Part shown: in pieces, positions 6,937 to 12,390 of the stretch
How positions within the stretch are numbered: position 1 is the stretch's first letter
Layout: the number at the start of each line of letters is the position of its first letter
From: an uncultured Rubrobacteraceae bacterium
Lineage (GTDB): Bacteria; Actinomycetota; Rubrobacteria; Rubrobacterales; Rubrobacteraceae
Assembly (NCBI GenBank): GCA_902805985.1
Contig: CADCUW010000466.1
Span: forward strand, 1 to 12,390
DNA length: 12,390 nucleotides
Direction: 5' to 3'
Notes under the pieces: model-generated
Databases searched by the model: none
Seen by the model: the letters and a program-made list of their open reading frames with translations, nothing else
Told to the model about the DNA's origin: nothing
Translations under genes and position numbers: made by a program

Positions 6937-7358
6937 TCAGACAATCGCGAACGAAGCTTTCGGATAGAGAGGCATACGGTCGGTCGTTGTCCTGGTCGGA
7001 GGTGGAGATCCGGCAGTAGATCGCCCCTACCTCCGGCCCCCGTCGGCCCCTTCGCCCCGTACTAATTAGACCCTTCCACATTTCAGACTTTGTAACCCGC
7101 CCAAACAGCGGCTCTTGAGCCGCCGGGAAGCGTACTACTTGAGGTAGAGACCAGCTGGTACGTGCAGTCTCGGTGGGCTCCCACGAGTGACGGTCCCATT
7201 CGGGCGCCGAACGGGGCGCGGCCCCGCCTCGCGTGGGCCGTCTTTCGGGAGGCGGAGGATATGGCCCCCGGAGGCCGCCCTACGGCGAACCGGCGAGTCC
7301 GCGAGACGGGGTCTCGCCGCGAGGCGCGCGGGCGCCCCCTGGTCTATCCTTGCGCCTT
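6937..7358. other. Gene-free stretch rich in short hairpins
   Basis: I see no credible protein gene here; open frames are low-complexity Arg/Pro/Gly shadows. Perfect or near-perfect stems are numerous: 6997-7003 with 7029-7035 (CGGAGGT), 7108-7123 (GCGGCTC/GAGCCGC), 7169-7187 (CTCG-TGGG with one bulge), an outer stem 7189-7198 with 7234-7242 enclosing two abutting hairpins at 7199-7211 (TTCGG/CCGAA) and 7212-7226 (CGGGGC/GCCCCG), and 7301-7317 (GCGAGAC/GTCTCGC). No known riboswitch, tRNA or other RNA family was recognised on either strand. High GC makes chance stems common. Confidence 0.45.
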
Positions 7359-8815
7359 GTGGCATCGGGAAGGGATAACGCCTGCGCTGGGGTAGGGGGT
7401 CTCGGGGGGCCGGCGGGACGCCCCCTCCTTTGCCTCCTCCTGGCGCTGGTCGCCGTCCTGGTCGTGGCGTGCGCGGGGTCGGAGACGCGCGAGGGCCCCG
7501 ACGAACGAACGCCGGTCGGGGGCCGCGCGCCGGCAACGACGGCCGAGGAGGGGACGCGGGGGGAGCCGGGGTCCGCGGGTGGCGAGACTGCCGCCGGGGC
7601 CGGCCCCGGCGCGGGCCCCCCGTCCTACGGTTACACCCACGGCATGCCCTCGGGCAATCGCGTGGTCGAGGGCTCGGGGGGTCTTCCGGGCTCCGAACCC
7701 GTGGACGTGGGCCTGTCTGGCGAGCCCGCGTGGGTCGTCGGGACGCCCGTGGAGGGGGGCATAGCCTGGGTGGTGGCGCTCGCGGACGGCCGGATCGAGG
7801 CCTTCCGGCTCGACGCGACGTCCGGCTCGGTACGCCCGCGGCCCGTCACGCCCGACCGCCTCCCCGCGGGCTCGCCGCCCGCTCTGGTGGCGGAGGGGGA
7901 GGACCTCCGGCTCCTCGCGCCGCCGGACGGGGGCTCGGCGTCGACGCACCCGGTGCCCGTCTCTCCGGGGGGTTCTTTGGCCGTCGCGGAGGACGGCGCC
8001 GTGTTCGAGGGGCGCGACGGGCGCTTCGAGCCGGTGGGCGACCCCCAGGAGGTCGTGGCGCTTCCGGACGCGCGGGCGGTGCGGGCGCGCGACGGGAGGA
8101 TCGCCGTCCTGAGCGATCCCACCCGCCGCTACGTCCACGGGGTCGTCGGGGACGACCTGGAGGCCGACGCGATCACCGTGCTCGAGCCCGGGGACGACGA
8201 CCTCCGGGTCGCCGGGCGTGTCTTCGCAGAGTCGGGCGGCGTGTTCGAGCTCGTCTCGCCGCTGTGGTTCGGGGGGCCGGACGACCGGGAGCTGCTCGCG
8301 GTCACGGAGAGCATGGAGGGGTTGGGCAGCAGGATAGCCGTGTACGAGCCGGGGGCGCCCTGGTGGCCGCGGGCCCGTTCTTCGGGGAGCCCCAAAGGTG
8401 GCGCCACCTGCTGGCCGCGGGGCCCTTCGGGCCGAACGGGGAGACGGAGATCGCGGCCGTCCGCACCCCGCACATAGGCGGCGTGGTCGAGTTCTACGAG
8501 ATCGACGCGGAGGCCCGCGAGCTCAGGATCGCGGCGACCCGGCCCGGCTACTCGTCGCACACGATCTACTCCCGCAACCTCGACACCGCGCGGGCCGGGG
8601 ACCTCGACGGCGACGGGCGCTGGGAGCTGCTGGCCCCCAACCAGGACTATACGGAGCTTGGCGCCATCCGCCACGGGCGGGGCGAGGCGGAGGTTGCGTG
8701 GACGCTCCCGCTCGGGGGGACGCTCGCGACCAACCTGGCGGGCGCCCCGGCCCCGGGGGGCCGCGTCTCGGTGGGCGCCGGCCGGACGGACGGGGTGCTG
8801 AGGATCTGGCCATGA
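7359..8815 (+). pseudogene. Frameshifted lipoprotein with FG-GAP/beta-propeller-like repeats
   Basis: The first part reads in one frame to a point around 8351-8355 and the rest in the next frame to the TGA at 8813-8815. Adding one G to the GGGGG run at 8351-8355 joins them smoothly (YEPGG-ALVAAGPFFGEPQ) and gives 485 residues. The N-terminus has a hydrophobic stretch ending in a lipobox (LVVAC, cysteine codon near 7471-7473), then a Gly/Thr/Glu-rich linker, so the product would be an exported lipoprotein. The body carries repeated short beta-strand units. The end has VRTPHIGGVVEFYEI and DLDGDGRWELLAPNQ, a Ca-binding FG-GAP/VCBS-type loop. Function is unknown. The start is uncertain: GTG 7359 is the best-placed start codon before the signal peptide but has no ribosome binding site. 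TATCCT at 7345-7350 could mark a leaderless transcript. Sequencing error in the G run is possible. Confidence 0.65.
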
Positions 8816-8828
8816 TCCGGCCATGAAG

Positions 8829-8859
8829 GCCCGCCGCCGGACCGGCCCTGCCAGCGGGC
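8829..8859. terminator. Weak inverted repeat between convergent genes
   Basis: GCCCGC (8829-8834) and GCGGGC (8854-8859) flank a GC-rich 19-base loop in the 59 bases between the ends of the lipoprotein gene and the VanW gene. There is no T-run on either side, so it is only a candidate transcription end for the convergent pair. Confidence 0.25.
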
Positions 8860-8874
8860 GCCGCCAACCGTCGC

Positions 8875-10629
8875 CTACAGGGTCGCGGGGGCGACCGGGA
8901 CATCCGGCGGCGGGATTGGCTCACCGTGCCCGTCGACCAGCGGCTCGTAGGCGTCCCTGTGCAGCTCGCCGTCGAAGACGACCTCTCCGTTCCTCTCTAC
9001 CGTCTGGTAGGTGACCCACTCCGAGCCGTCGCCGCCCATGTAGGTGGGCTCCGAGCGCATGGTCACCTCGGTTCCGTCGGGACGGCCCCAGATCCCCGCA
9101 TAGACGTGCCCGTCGCCGGCCACGTACTCCCGCAAGAGCAGGTAGCCTGCGGTGGTGTTGCGGAACTTCATGTCGAGGTCGTCGGAGGCGCCCGGCCCGC
9201 CCCACCACACGGTGGCGTCCATGCCCGGGCGGATGTAGGGCAGCTGCGCGGAGTGCGGGGTGCGCTCGATGACGTCGAGGCCCGCGAAGTTCGCGGCGTT
9301 GTAGAGGGTGGAGGTGACCTGGCACAGGCCCCCACCGTCGGCCGTGGTTTCCTCCCCGTCGACGATCACCTTCGAGTCGTTGTAGTCGAGCCCTTGGACG
9401 TGGTCGAGCATCGAGAACGTCTCGCCGGGCGCCAGCAGCGTCCCGTTGACCGCCCCCGAGGAGAGCCCGAGATTCTCGACCCTGGTGCCGTCGTCGGGGA
9501 CCACGGAGTAGTCGGTGCGGTAGGAGCCGAGCATCTCCGTCGGCTTGAGCCTCTCGGCCTCGGCGGTGGTCAGCTCCGGCCTGGCCACCGCCACGGGCAC
9601 CTCGTACTCGCGCCTGCCTTCGAAGAGGCCCGCCTCTACGGCATCGAGGAGCTTCTCGTCCTCGATCCTGCGTCCCTCTCCACCGGGCGTCACTGAGATC
9701 TTGGGCGTCGCGCCGCCCGCGACGTCGTAGCTGGCCTCGACGGGTTCGACGTTTAGGTCGGCGTACAGGGGGGCCATCTCCTCCCTCAGACGGTCGCGGT
9801 CCAGGCCGATTCGGAGCTTGCCGTCCTCCCGATGGACGGCCAACGCCGGGCCCACGTCCGCCGGCGAGAGCGTCCAGCGCTTGCCTTCGGCCTCCAACAC
9901 GAGCGGACCGGCGGCGGCCTTGCGGGCGTCCTGCGCCGCCGCTTCGGCCTCGTCGGTCGTGACCTCGGGCTCGAGAACCTCCCCCGATATCTCCGCCTCG
10001 CCGGAGAGGCTCTCGAGGGCACGCCCCAGGTTCGCGGCGGTGGCCGCCCCGTCGAGCCTGTAGCCTTCGTCGGAGCCTGCGACCCGCACCTCGGTTCCCA
10101 AGACCTCCACGGAGGCGTCCCGCGGTTCCCGGTTTACCCTGGCCGCCAGGCCCTCGACCTTCGCCCTCGCGGCCTCGGACCGGTATCGGACCTCCGCGGG
10201 CACGTCCACGCCAAAGAGCGCCCGGACTCGCTTGCCCAGACGCTCGGCGAAGCCGCCCCGACGTCCGAGCGCGTATGCCTCCTCGACGGTGGACCTAACG
10301 TCCAGGCGCGCTCCCAGATCCCCAGCCGAAAACGTGAAGTCTCTGCTCGGCCCGGAGAGCCGGATCTCCTCCAGCGTCTCGGGGCCATTGCGCGTAAGGA
10401 TGCCGCGGGCCTCCTCCGGGGTCTTGCCTCCGAGGTGGACTTCTCCTACCGAGACGCCCCCACGGATCTCTCCGGCGTTCGTCAGTTGGTCGGCCGCCAC
10501 CAGCGCGGAGACGACCGCGCACAGGAGTATCGATACCGCGAACAGCCGGCTCCTCCGGTTCTCGCGACCGCGCATTCTCCACCCGGGAGGCCCAGATAGC
10601 CGACGGGCCTCGACTCGCCTCTCCCGCAT
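8875..10629 (-). CDS. VanW/YoaR family membrane-anchored protein
   Basis: This 584-residue protein has an N-terminal anchor (hydrophobic about 29-47 after an Arg-rich stretch) and should lie outside the membrane. Residues about 60-350 look like two copies of the peptidoglycan-binding-4 type region that precedes VanW in YoaR-like proteins (SVGEVHLGGKTPEEAR; LVLEAEGKRWTLSPADVGPAL; ISVTPGGEGRRIEDEKLLDAV). The VanW domain follows (about 367-500: LGSYRTDYS, NGTLLAPGETFSMLD, DGGGLCQVTSTLYNAA, RTPHSAQLPYIRPGMDATV, DLDMKFRNTT). VanW occurs in some vancomycin-resistance clusters, but its biochemical role is not settled, and homologues are common in actinobacteria and Firmicutes without resistance. No other van genes are visible. 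The ATG at 10629 lacks a ribosome binding site and sits two bases after a hairpin. An internal ATG (10573-10575, residue 19) is an alternative. Confidence 0.9.
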   Translation of the reverse strand: MRERRVEARRLSGPPGWRMRGRENRRSRLFAVSILLCAVVSALVAADQLTNAGEIRGGVSVGEVHLGGKTPEEARGILTRNGPETLEEIRLSGPSRDFTFSAGDLGARLDVRSTVEEAYALGRRGGFAERLGKRVRALFGVDVPAEVRYRSEAARAKVEGLAARVNREPRDASVEVLGTEVRVAGSDEGYRLDGAATAANLGRALESLSGEAEISGEVLEPEVTTDEAEAAAQDARKAAAGPLVLEAEGKRWTLSPADVGPALAVHREDGKLRIGLDRDRLREEMAPLYADLNVEPVEASYDVAGGATPKISVTPGGEGRRIEDEKLLDAVEAGLFEGRREYEVPVAVARPELTTAEAERLKPTEMLGSYRTDYSVVPDDGTRVENLGLSSGAVNGTLLAPGETFSMLDHVQGLDYNDSKVIVDGEETTADGGGLCQVTSTLYNAANFAGLDVIERTPHSAQLPYIRPGMDATVWWGGPGASDDLDMKFRNTTAGYLLLREYVAGDGHVYAGIWGRPDGTEVTMRSEPTYMGGDGSEWVTYQTVERNGEVVFDGELHRDAYEPLVDGHGEPIPPPDVPVAPATL

Positions 10630-10631
10630 TT

Positions 10632-10673
10632 GCCGTCTGGCGACGGCTTCGGGAGCCCTAGCCGTCTTCGGCT
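10632..10673 (-). promoter_or_regulatory. Attenuator-like alternating stem-loops before the VanW gene
   Basis: On the minus strand four segments alternate. AGCCG pairs with CGGCT (hairpin 10660-10673). The same GACGGCT (10666-10660) can instead pair seven of seven with AGCCGTC (10648-10642). That segment can in turn pair with GACGGC (10637-10632), forming a six-base-pair hairpin that ends two bases before the VanW ATG. The stop codon of a short upstream ORF lies at the edge of segment 2. The layout suits ribosome-position-dependent control. The function is inferred, not shown. Confidence 0.45.
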
Positions 10674-10753
10674 CTTTTTCGCGAGATGGATCCTTCGGTC
10701 CTTCGAACGGCAGCGGCCGTCCCTTTTTCGATGCATTCCTTCGGCCCGTGCAT
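10658..10753 (-). CDS. Short upstream ORF (31 codons), possible leader peptide
   Basis: ATG 10751-10753 is preceded by AGGAGGTG at a spacing of about eight bases, the strongest ribosome binding site in this leader. The ORF encodes a basic, soluble peptide of 31 residues (begins MHGPKECIEKGTAAAV, ends RKRAEDG) and stops with TAG 28 bases before the VanW ATG, in a different frame. The stop is at the base of the stem-loop set described for 10632-10673. It could be a leader peptide whose translation controls VanW, or an independent small protein. No similarity is recognised. A run of a single amino acid, as in classical biosynthetic leaders, is absent. Confidence 0.4.
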   Translation of the reverse strand: MHGPKECIEKGTAAAVRRTEGSISRKRAEDG

Positions 10754-10793
10754 ACGAGCCACCTCCTTCGGGAAGTCTCCGTTTTGGTTCCAG

Positions 10794-10845
10794 CGAACGC
10801 GCCTTTGGCGCGCGTTCGGACGACCCGCCCCCAGGAGGGCGGGTC
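10794..10845 (-). terminator. Two tandem hairpins after the small membrane protein gene
   Basis: On the minus strand, 15 bases after the stop at 10861, comes a perfect nine-base-pair stem GACCCGCCC/GGGCGGGTC with a six-base loop (10822-10845). Three bases later a second hairpin follows (10794-10818, CGAACGCG/CGCGTTCG with a short inner extension). Neither is followed by a clear T-run. Strong U-less tandem hairpins are a plausible terminator form in high-GC bacteria. They also separate this gene from the VanW leader. Confidence 0.5.
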
Positions 10846-10860
10846 ATGTCTAGCGGAACC

Positions 10861-11208
10861 CTACTTGCGGAATATCTGAAGGAGTACGAAGACGGGTGGA
10901 CCCGTGGCCGGCGGACCGGAGAGGGCGCTGCGGGCCAGGACGATGGGCGGGCGGGCGGCGAACGCCGGTAGTAACCCTGCCACGAGCGGGGGAATCGTCA
11001 CCCGTCGGACGGCCCTGCCCACGATGACGGCCACGCTGACAGCGCACAACCCAAGCCCACCCTTTGCAGCGGTCTCGCCATCGGGCGGGCCGGCGTGGTT
11101 GGCGAGGTAGATTGCTCCTCCCAGCACGGCGACGGCGGCCCACACGACCACCAGCACGGGAAGCAACCTCAACGCTATGTTGCGCAGCCTAAGCAAAGCA
11201 CCCCTCAT
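10861..11208 (-). CDS. Small membrane protein of unknown function
   Basis: This 115-residue frame shows GC-rich third positions and a sensible membrane profile: Arg-rich start (MRGALLRLRNIALRLL), a long hydrophobic helix (about 14-36), a short polar loop (NHAGPPDGETAAK), a second helix (about 51-67, LGLCAVSVAVIVGRAV) and a third less hydrophobic stretch (about 72-85). The ATG has GGTGATC seven bases upstream, a good match to the extended anti-Shine-Dalgarno complement. I do not recognise the family. It is divergent from arsR with 161 bases between them, which contain an operator-like repeat, so shared control is possible. Competing plus-strand frames in this stretch are short and Arg/Pro-rich. 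Confidence 0.6.
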   Translation of the reverse strand: MRGALLRLRNIALRLLPVLVVVWAAVAVLGGAIYLANHAGPPDGETAAKGGLGLCAVSVAVIVGRAVRRVTIPPLVAGLLPAFAARPPIVLARSALSGPPATGPPVFVLLQIFRK

Positions 11209-11299
11209 GGTGCACGATCACCCCGGGCATTCACGCGTCCTGGGGGAGCCGATACGCGTCCGGCGGCCCCCGGCGGTCGCGACACCTACGCATGGTAGC

Positions 11300-11323
11300 A
11301 TCGTTATACTACCGTGTAACGAT
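11300..11323. promoter_or_regulatory. Inverted repeat at the arsR promoter, probable ArsR-family operator
   Basis: ATCGTTATAC, four bases, GTGTAACGAT: nine of ten positions pair, with one T/G mismatch. A -10-like TATACT (11305-11310, plus strand) lies inside the repeat, though no good -35 is seen at the right distance. A second -10-like TATAAA is at 11323-11328. The right arm with its flank, TAACGATATA, recurs exactly in the palindrome at 11767-11802. Location just upstream of an arsR-type gene suggests autoregulation. Confidence 0.65.
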
Positions 11324-11369
11324 ATAAACTGGTCAGGCAAACGTCCAACCGAGGGGAGGTCTGGAGAGG

Positions 11370-11720
11370 ATGGCCGAGTACACGAAGCGCAGGTTGTCCG
11401 GGGCTGCCCTTGGAAAGGTGGCGGAACGGTTCAAGGCCCTTTCCGAACCGATGAGGCTGAGGCTCCTCTACGCCCTCATGGACGGCGAGAAGACCGTCTC
11501 CGAGCTCGTCGTGGAGACTGGGGGCGTCCAGGCCAACGTCTCCAAACACCTCTCGGTGCTGCTGGACGCCGGCATCCTCGGCCGCAGGAAGCAGGGCACG
11601 AGCTCCTACTACCGCATCACCGACGAGTCGATCTTCGAGCTGTGCGACCTCGTGTGCGGCTCGATCCACGACCGACTCGTGGCCGAACTCGACGAGCTCG
11701 GCGCAACGCCCCGAAGCTAG
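11370..11720 (+). CDS. ArsR/SmtB-family transcriptional regulator
   Basis: This 116-residue protein has the winged helix-turn-helix layout of the family: FKALSEPMRLRLLYALMDGEKTVSELV (about 21-47), recognition helix QANVSKHLSVLLDAGIL (54-70) and wing GRRKQGTSSYYRITD. Family members are dimeric repressors that release DNA on binding metal, metalloid or sulfur species. Helix 5 carries C-x3-C-x3-H (Cys92, Cys96, His100), candidate ligands. There is no CVC metal box in the alpha3 region. ATG 11370 is preceded by GGAG and GGGGAGG. The two related inverted repeats at 11300-11323 and 11767-11802 probably are its sites, controlling itself and the following two genes. The inducer cannot be named from sequence. 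Confidence 0.9.
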   Translation: MAEYTKRRLSGAALGKVAERFKALSEPMRLRLLYALMDGEKTVSELVVETGGVQANVSKHLSVLLDAGILGRRKQGTSSYYRITDESIFELCDLVCGSIHDRLVAELDELGATPRS

Positions 11721-11757
11721 AACCGACCCACGAAACGCCGCGCGCAACCCCACGCCC

Positions 11758-11785
11758 TTGACAGCAGTATATATCACTATATAAC
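11758..11785 (+). promoter_or_regulatory. Promoter of the Met-rich membrane peptide and DUF302 genes
   Basis: Consensus -35 TTGACA (11758-11763), 16 bases, then TATAAC (11780-11785). The spacer and -10 fall within the 36-bp palindrome at 11767-11802, so a protein bound there would cover the core promoter. Predicted transcription start is near 11792. Confidence 0.75.
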
Positions 11786-11802
11786 GATATAGTGATATAT
11801 AC
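11767..11802. promoter_or_regulatory. Perfect 16-bp inverted repeat, probable ArsR-family operator
   Basis: GTATATATCACTATAT, spacer AACG, then ATATAGTGATATATAC: all sixteen positions pair. It is strikingly AT-rich in a GC-rich region. It shares TAACGATATA and the four-base spacer layout with the repeat at the arsR promoter, and overlaps the promoter at 11758-11785. As RNA it would form a hairpin without a T-run, so a DNA operator is the better reading than a terminator for arsR. Confidence 0.75.
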
Positions 11803-11821
11803 GATGTTGGAGGTCAGACAG

Positions 11822-12058
11822 ATGGGTGAGGGCATCAAGATCCTCGCGGGGGCGCTCGTTAGCGCTCTGGTCGTGTTGCTTTTGGTCGGGACCTTCTCCG
11901 GCGGCGGGATGATGGGCGGCATGGGCTCGATGATGGGAGGCGGGATGATGGGCGGCGGCGTGCTCGGGATGCTGTTCGGGTTCGTGATCTGGGTTGCGGC
12001 TCTGGCCCTGGTCGTCGCGCTTGTCGTCTGGGTCGTCCGGCAGTTGCAGCGCCGCTAG
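11822..12058 (+). CDS. Met/Gly-rich two-helix small membrane protein
   Basis: This 78-residue protein has a hydrophobic helix (about 6-24), a loop made almost only of Gly and Met (about 26-46, eight Met) and a second helix (about 47-71) ending in a basic tail RQLQRR. Both ends are probably cytoplasmic, with the Met-rich loop outside. Met-rich loops often bind Cu(I) or Ag(I), so a role in metal handling is conceivable but not established. The frame is open upstream to 11792. ATG 11822 is chosen because GGAGG (11809-11813) lies eight bases before it and the earlier starts fall inside the palindrome. It lies between arsR and the DUF302 gene, with its own promoter. Confidence 0.8.
   Translation: MGEGIKILAGALVSALVVLLLVGTFSGGGMMGGMGSMMGGGMMGGGVLGMLFGFVIWVAALALVVALVVWVVRQLQRR
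11903..11956. repeat. Direct 18-bp repeat inside the Met-rich loop
   Basis: GGCGGGATGATGGGCGGC occurs perfectly at 11903-11920 and again at 11939-11956, 36 bases apart. In frame, each copy encodes a GGMMGG-type unit, so the loop may have grown by in-frame duplication. Confidence 0.85.
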
Positions 12059-12104
12059 GTTCCGCGGTTTCAAAGTTTCAACGAGCAAAGCAAGGGAGGA
12101 AGCG

Positions 12105-12390
12105 ATGGAGACGAAGGACTACGTGATCGCGAGGGATACCGAATTGTCATTCGGAGAAGCGGTCGAGAAGGCCCGCAGGCTGCTCCAGGAGGCGGGATAC
12201 GGGATCTTAAGCGAGATAGACGTACAGGCGAAGCTCGAGGAGAAGCTCGACATCGAGCGGGAGCCGTACGTGATCCTCGGCGCCTGCAATCCCCCGTTGG
12301 CCAGGCAGGGTCTCGACGCCGAGCCGGACCTCGGCGCGCTGCTGCCGTGCAACGTGGTCGTCTACGAGAGAGAGGGCCGCACGCGCGTTG
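12105..12390 (+). CDS. DUF302 family protein (partial)
   Basis: The first 95 codons are present and the gene is cut by the right edge. The translation shows the DUF302 pattern: an amphipathic helix FGEAVEKARRLLQEAGYGIL (16-35), SEIDVQAKLEEKLDIE, then YVILGACNPPLARQGLD and LGALLPCNVVVYE with Cys61 and Cys82. DUF302 proteins are small, often found beside metal- or sulfur-related genes, and lack an assigned activity. The two cysteines in the ACNP and LPCN motifs are the usual conserved ones. ATG 12105 has GGGAGGA five bases upstream. It lies 46 bases after the Met-rich membrane protein and is probably cotranscribed with it under the ArsR-type regulator. Confidence 0.88.
   Translation, partial: METKDYVIARDTELSFGEAVEKARRLLQEAGYGILSEIDVQAKLEEKLDIEREPYVILGACNPPLARQGLDAEPDLGALLPCNVVVYEREGRTRV

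Noticed and set aside
7108..7242. Known riboswitch, tRNA, RNase P, tmRNA or SRP RNA in the structured gap
   Set aside because: I looked for the conserved cores of these RNAs (including cobalamin, TPP, SAM-IV, c-di-AMP and c-di-GMP elements) and found none.
7344..8138. Minus-strand open frame of 264 codons opposite the lipoprotein
   Set aside because: It is Arg/Pro/His-rich antisense of a frame that has a signal peptide, a lipobox and a recognisable repeat motif.
8875..10629. Vancomycin resistance cluster
   Set aside because: VanW alone is widespread without resistance, and no vanHAX, vanRS or related genes are present.
10660..10679. Hairpin plus T-run that looks like a plus-strand intrinsic terminator
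   Set aside because: No plus-strand gene ends nearby and the stem is only five base pairs. It is better read as part of the VanW leader on the minus strand.
10482..10847. Minus-strand open frame of 121 codons across the VanW leader
   Set aside because: It runs through two hairpins, overlaps the VanW start in another frame and is Arg/Gly-rich. The short ORF at 10658-10753 has the better ribosome binding site.
1..12390. CRISPR array, insertion sequence or phage elements
   Set aside because: No regularly spaced repeats, transposase or integrase genes, or phage-type genes are visible.

Overview
The window is GC-rich (GC-dominated third codon positions, many GTG/TTG starts, strong purine-rich ribosome binding sites). 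The protein set looks like a high-GC Gram-positive of the Rubrobacter type. This placement rests on style and gene content, not on a marker gene, so it is moderately sure at best.

Left half (1-6930, all on the minus strand): one tightly packed operon read right to left. Its order is gutM, srlA, srlE and srlB (a complete glucitol-family PTS permease with its accessory protein), a Rossmann/SAF-domain oxidoreductase of the homoserine-dehydrogenase-like type, a SorC-family sugar-responsive regulator, then E1 alpha, E1 beta and the start of an E2 of an acetoin/pyruvate-type 2-oxo acid dehydrogenase complex that runs off the left edge. Genes overlap by 1-11 bases or are separated by 10-13 bases, except for 52 bases between gutM and srlA. 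A good promoter (TTGACT-17-TAGAGT) sits 40-70 bases upstream of gutM, and a perfect 11-bp inverted repeat is centred on its -35 box, the likely operator of the SorC regulator. No sorbitol-6-phosphate dehydrogenase (srlD) is present in the visible part. The operon therefore looks like a PTS-fed pathway for an unidentified polyol or related compound, in which the SAF oxidoreductase and the E1/E2 complex process the phosphorylated product.

Middle (6930-8880): about 430 bases without a convincing gene but dense in short hairpins, then a plus-strand lipoprotein gene of the FG-GAP/beta-propeller kind that is broken by a one-base frameshift in a run of five Gs.

Right half (8875-12390): a minus-strand VanW/YoaR-like membrane-anchored protein. 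Its leader carries a 31-codon upstream ORF with an excellent ribosome binding site, followed by mutually exclusive stem-loops, an attenuator-like arrangement. Next comes a small minus-strand membrane protein of unknown function followed by two tandem hairpins. Divergent from it is a plus-strand ArsR-family module: arsR, a Met/Gly-rich two-helix membrane peptide and a DUF302 protein cut by the right edge. Two AT-rich inverted repeats sharing the core TAACGATATA and a 4-nt spacer sit at the arsR promoter and at the promoter of the membrane peptide. They are probable ArsR-type operators.
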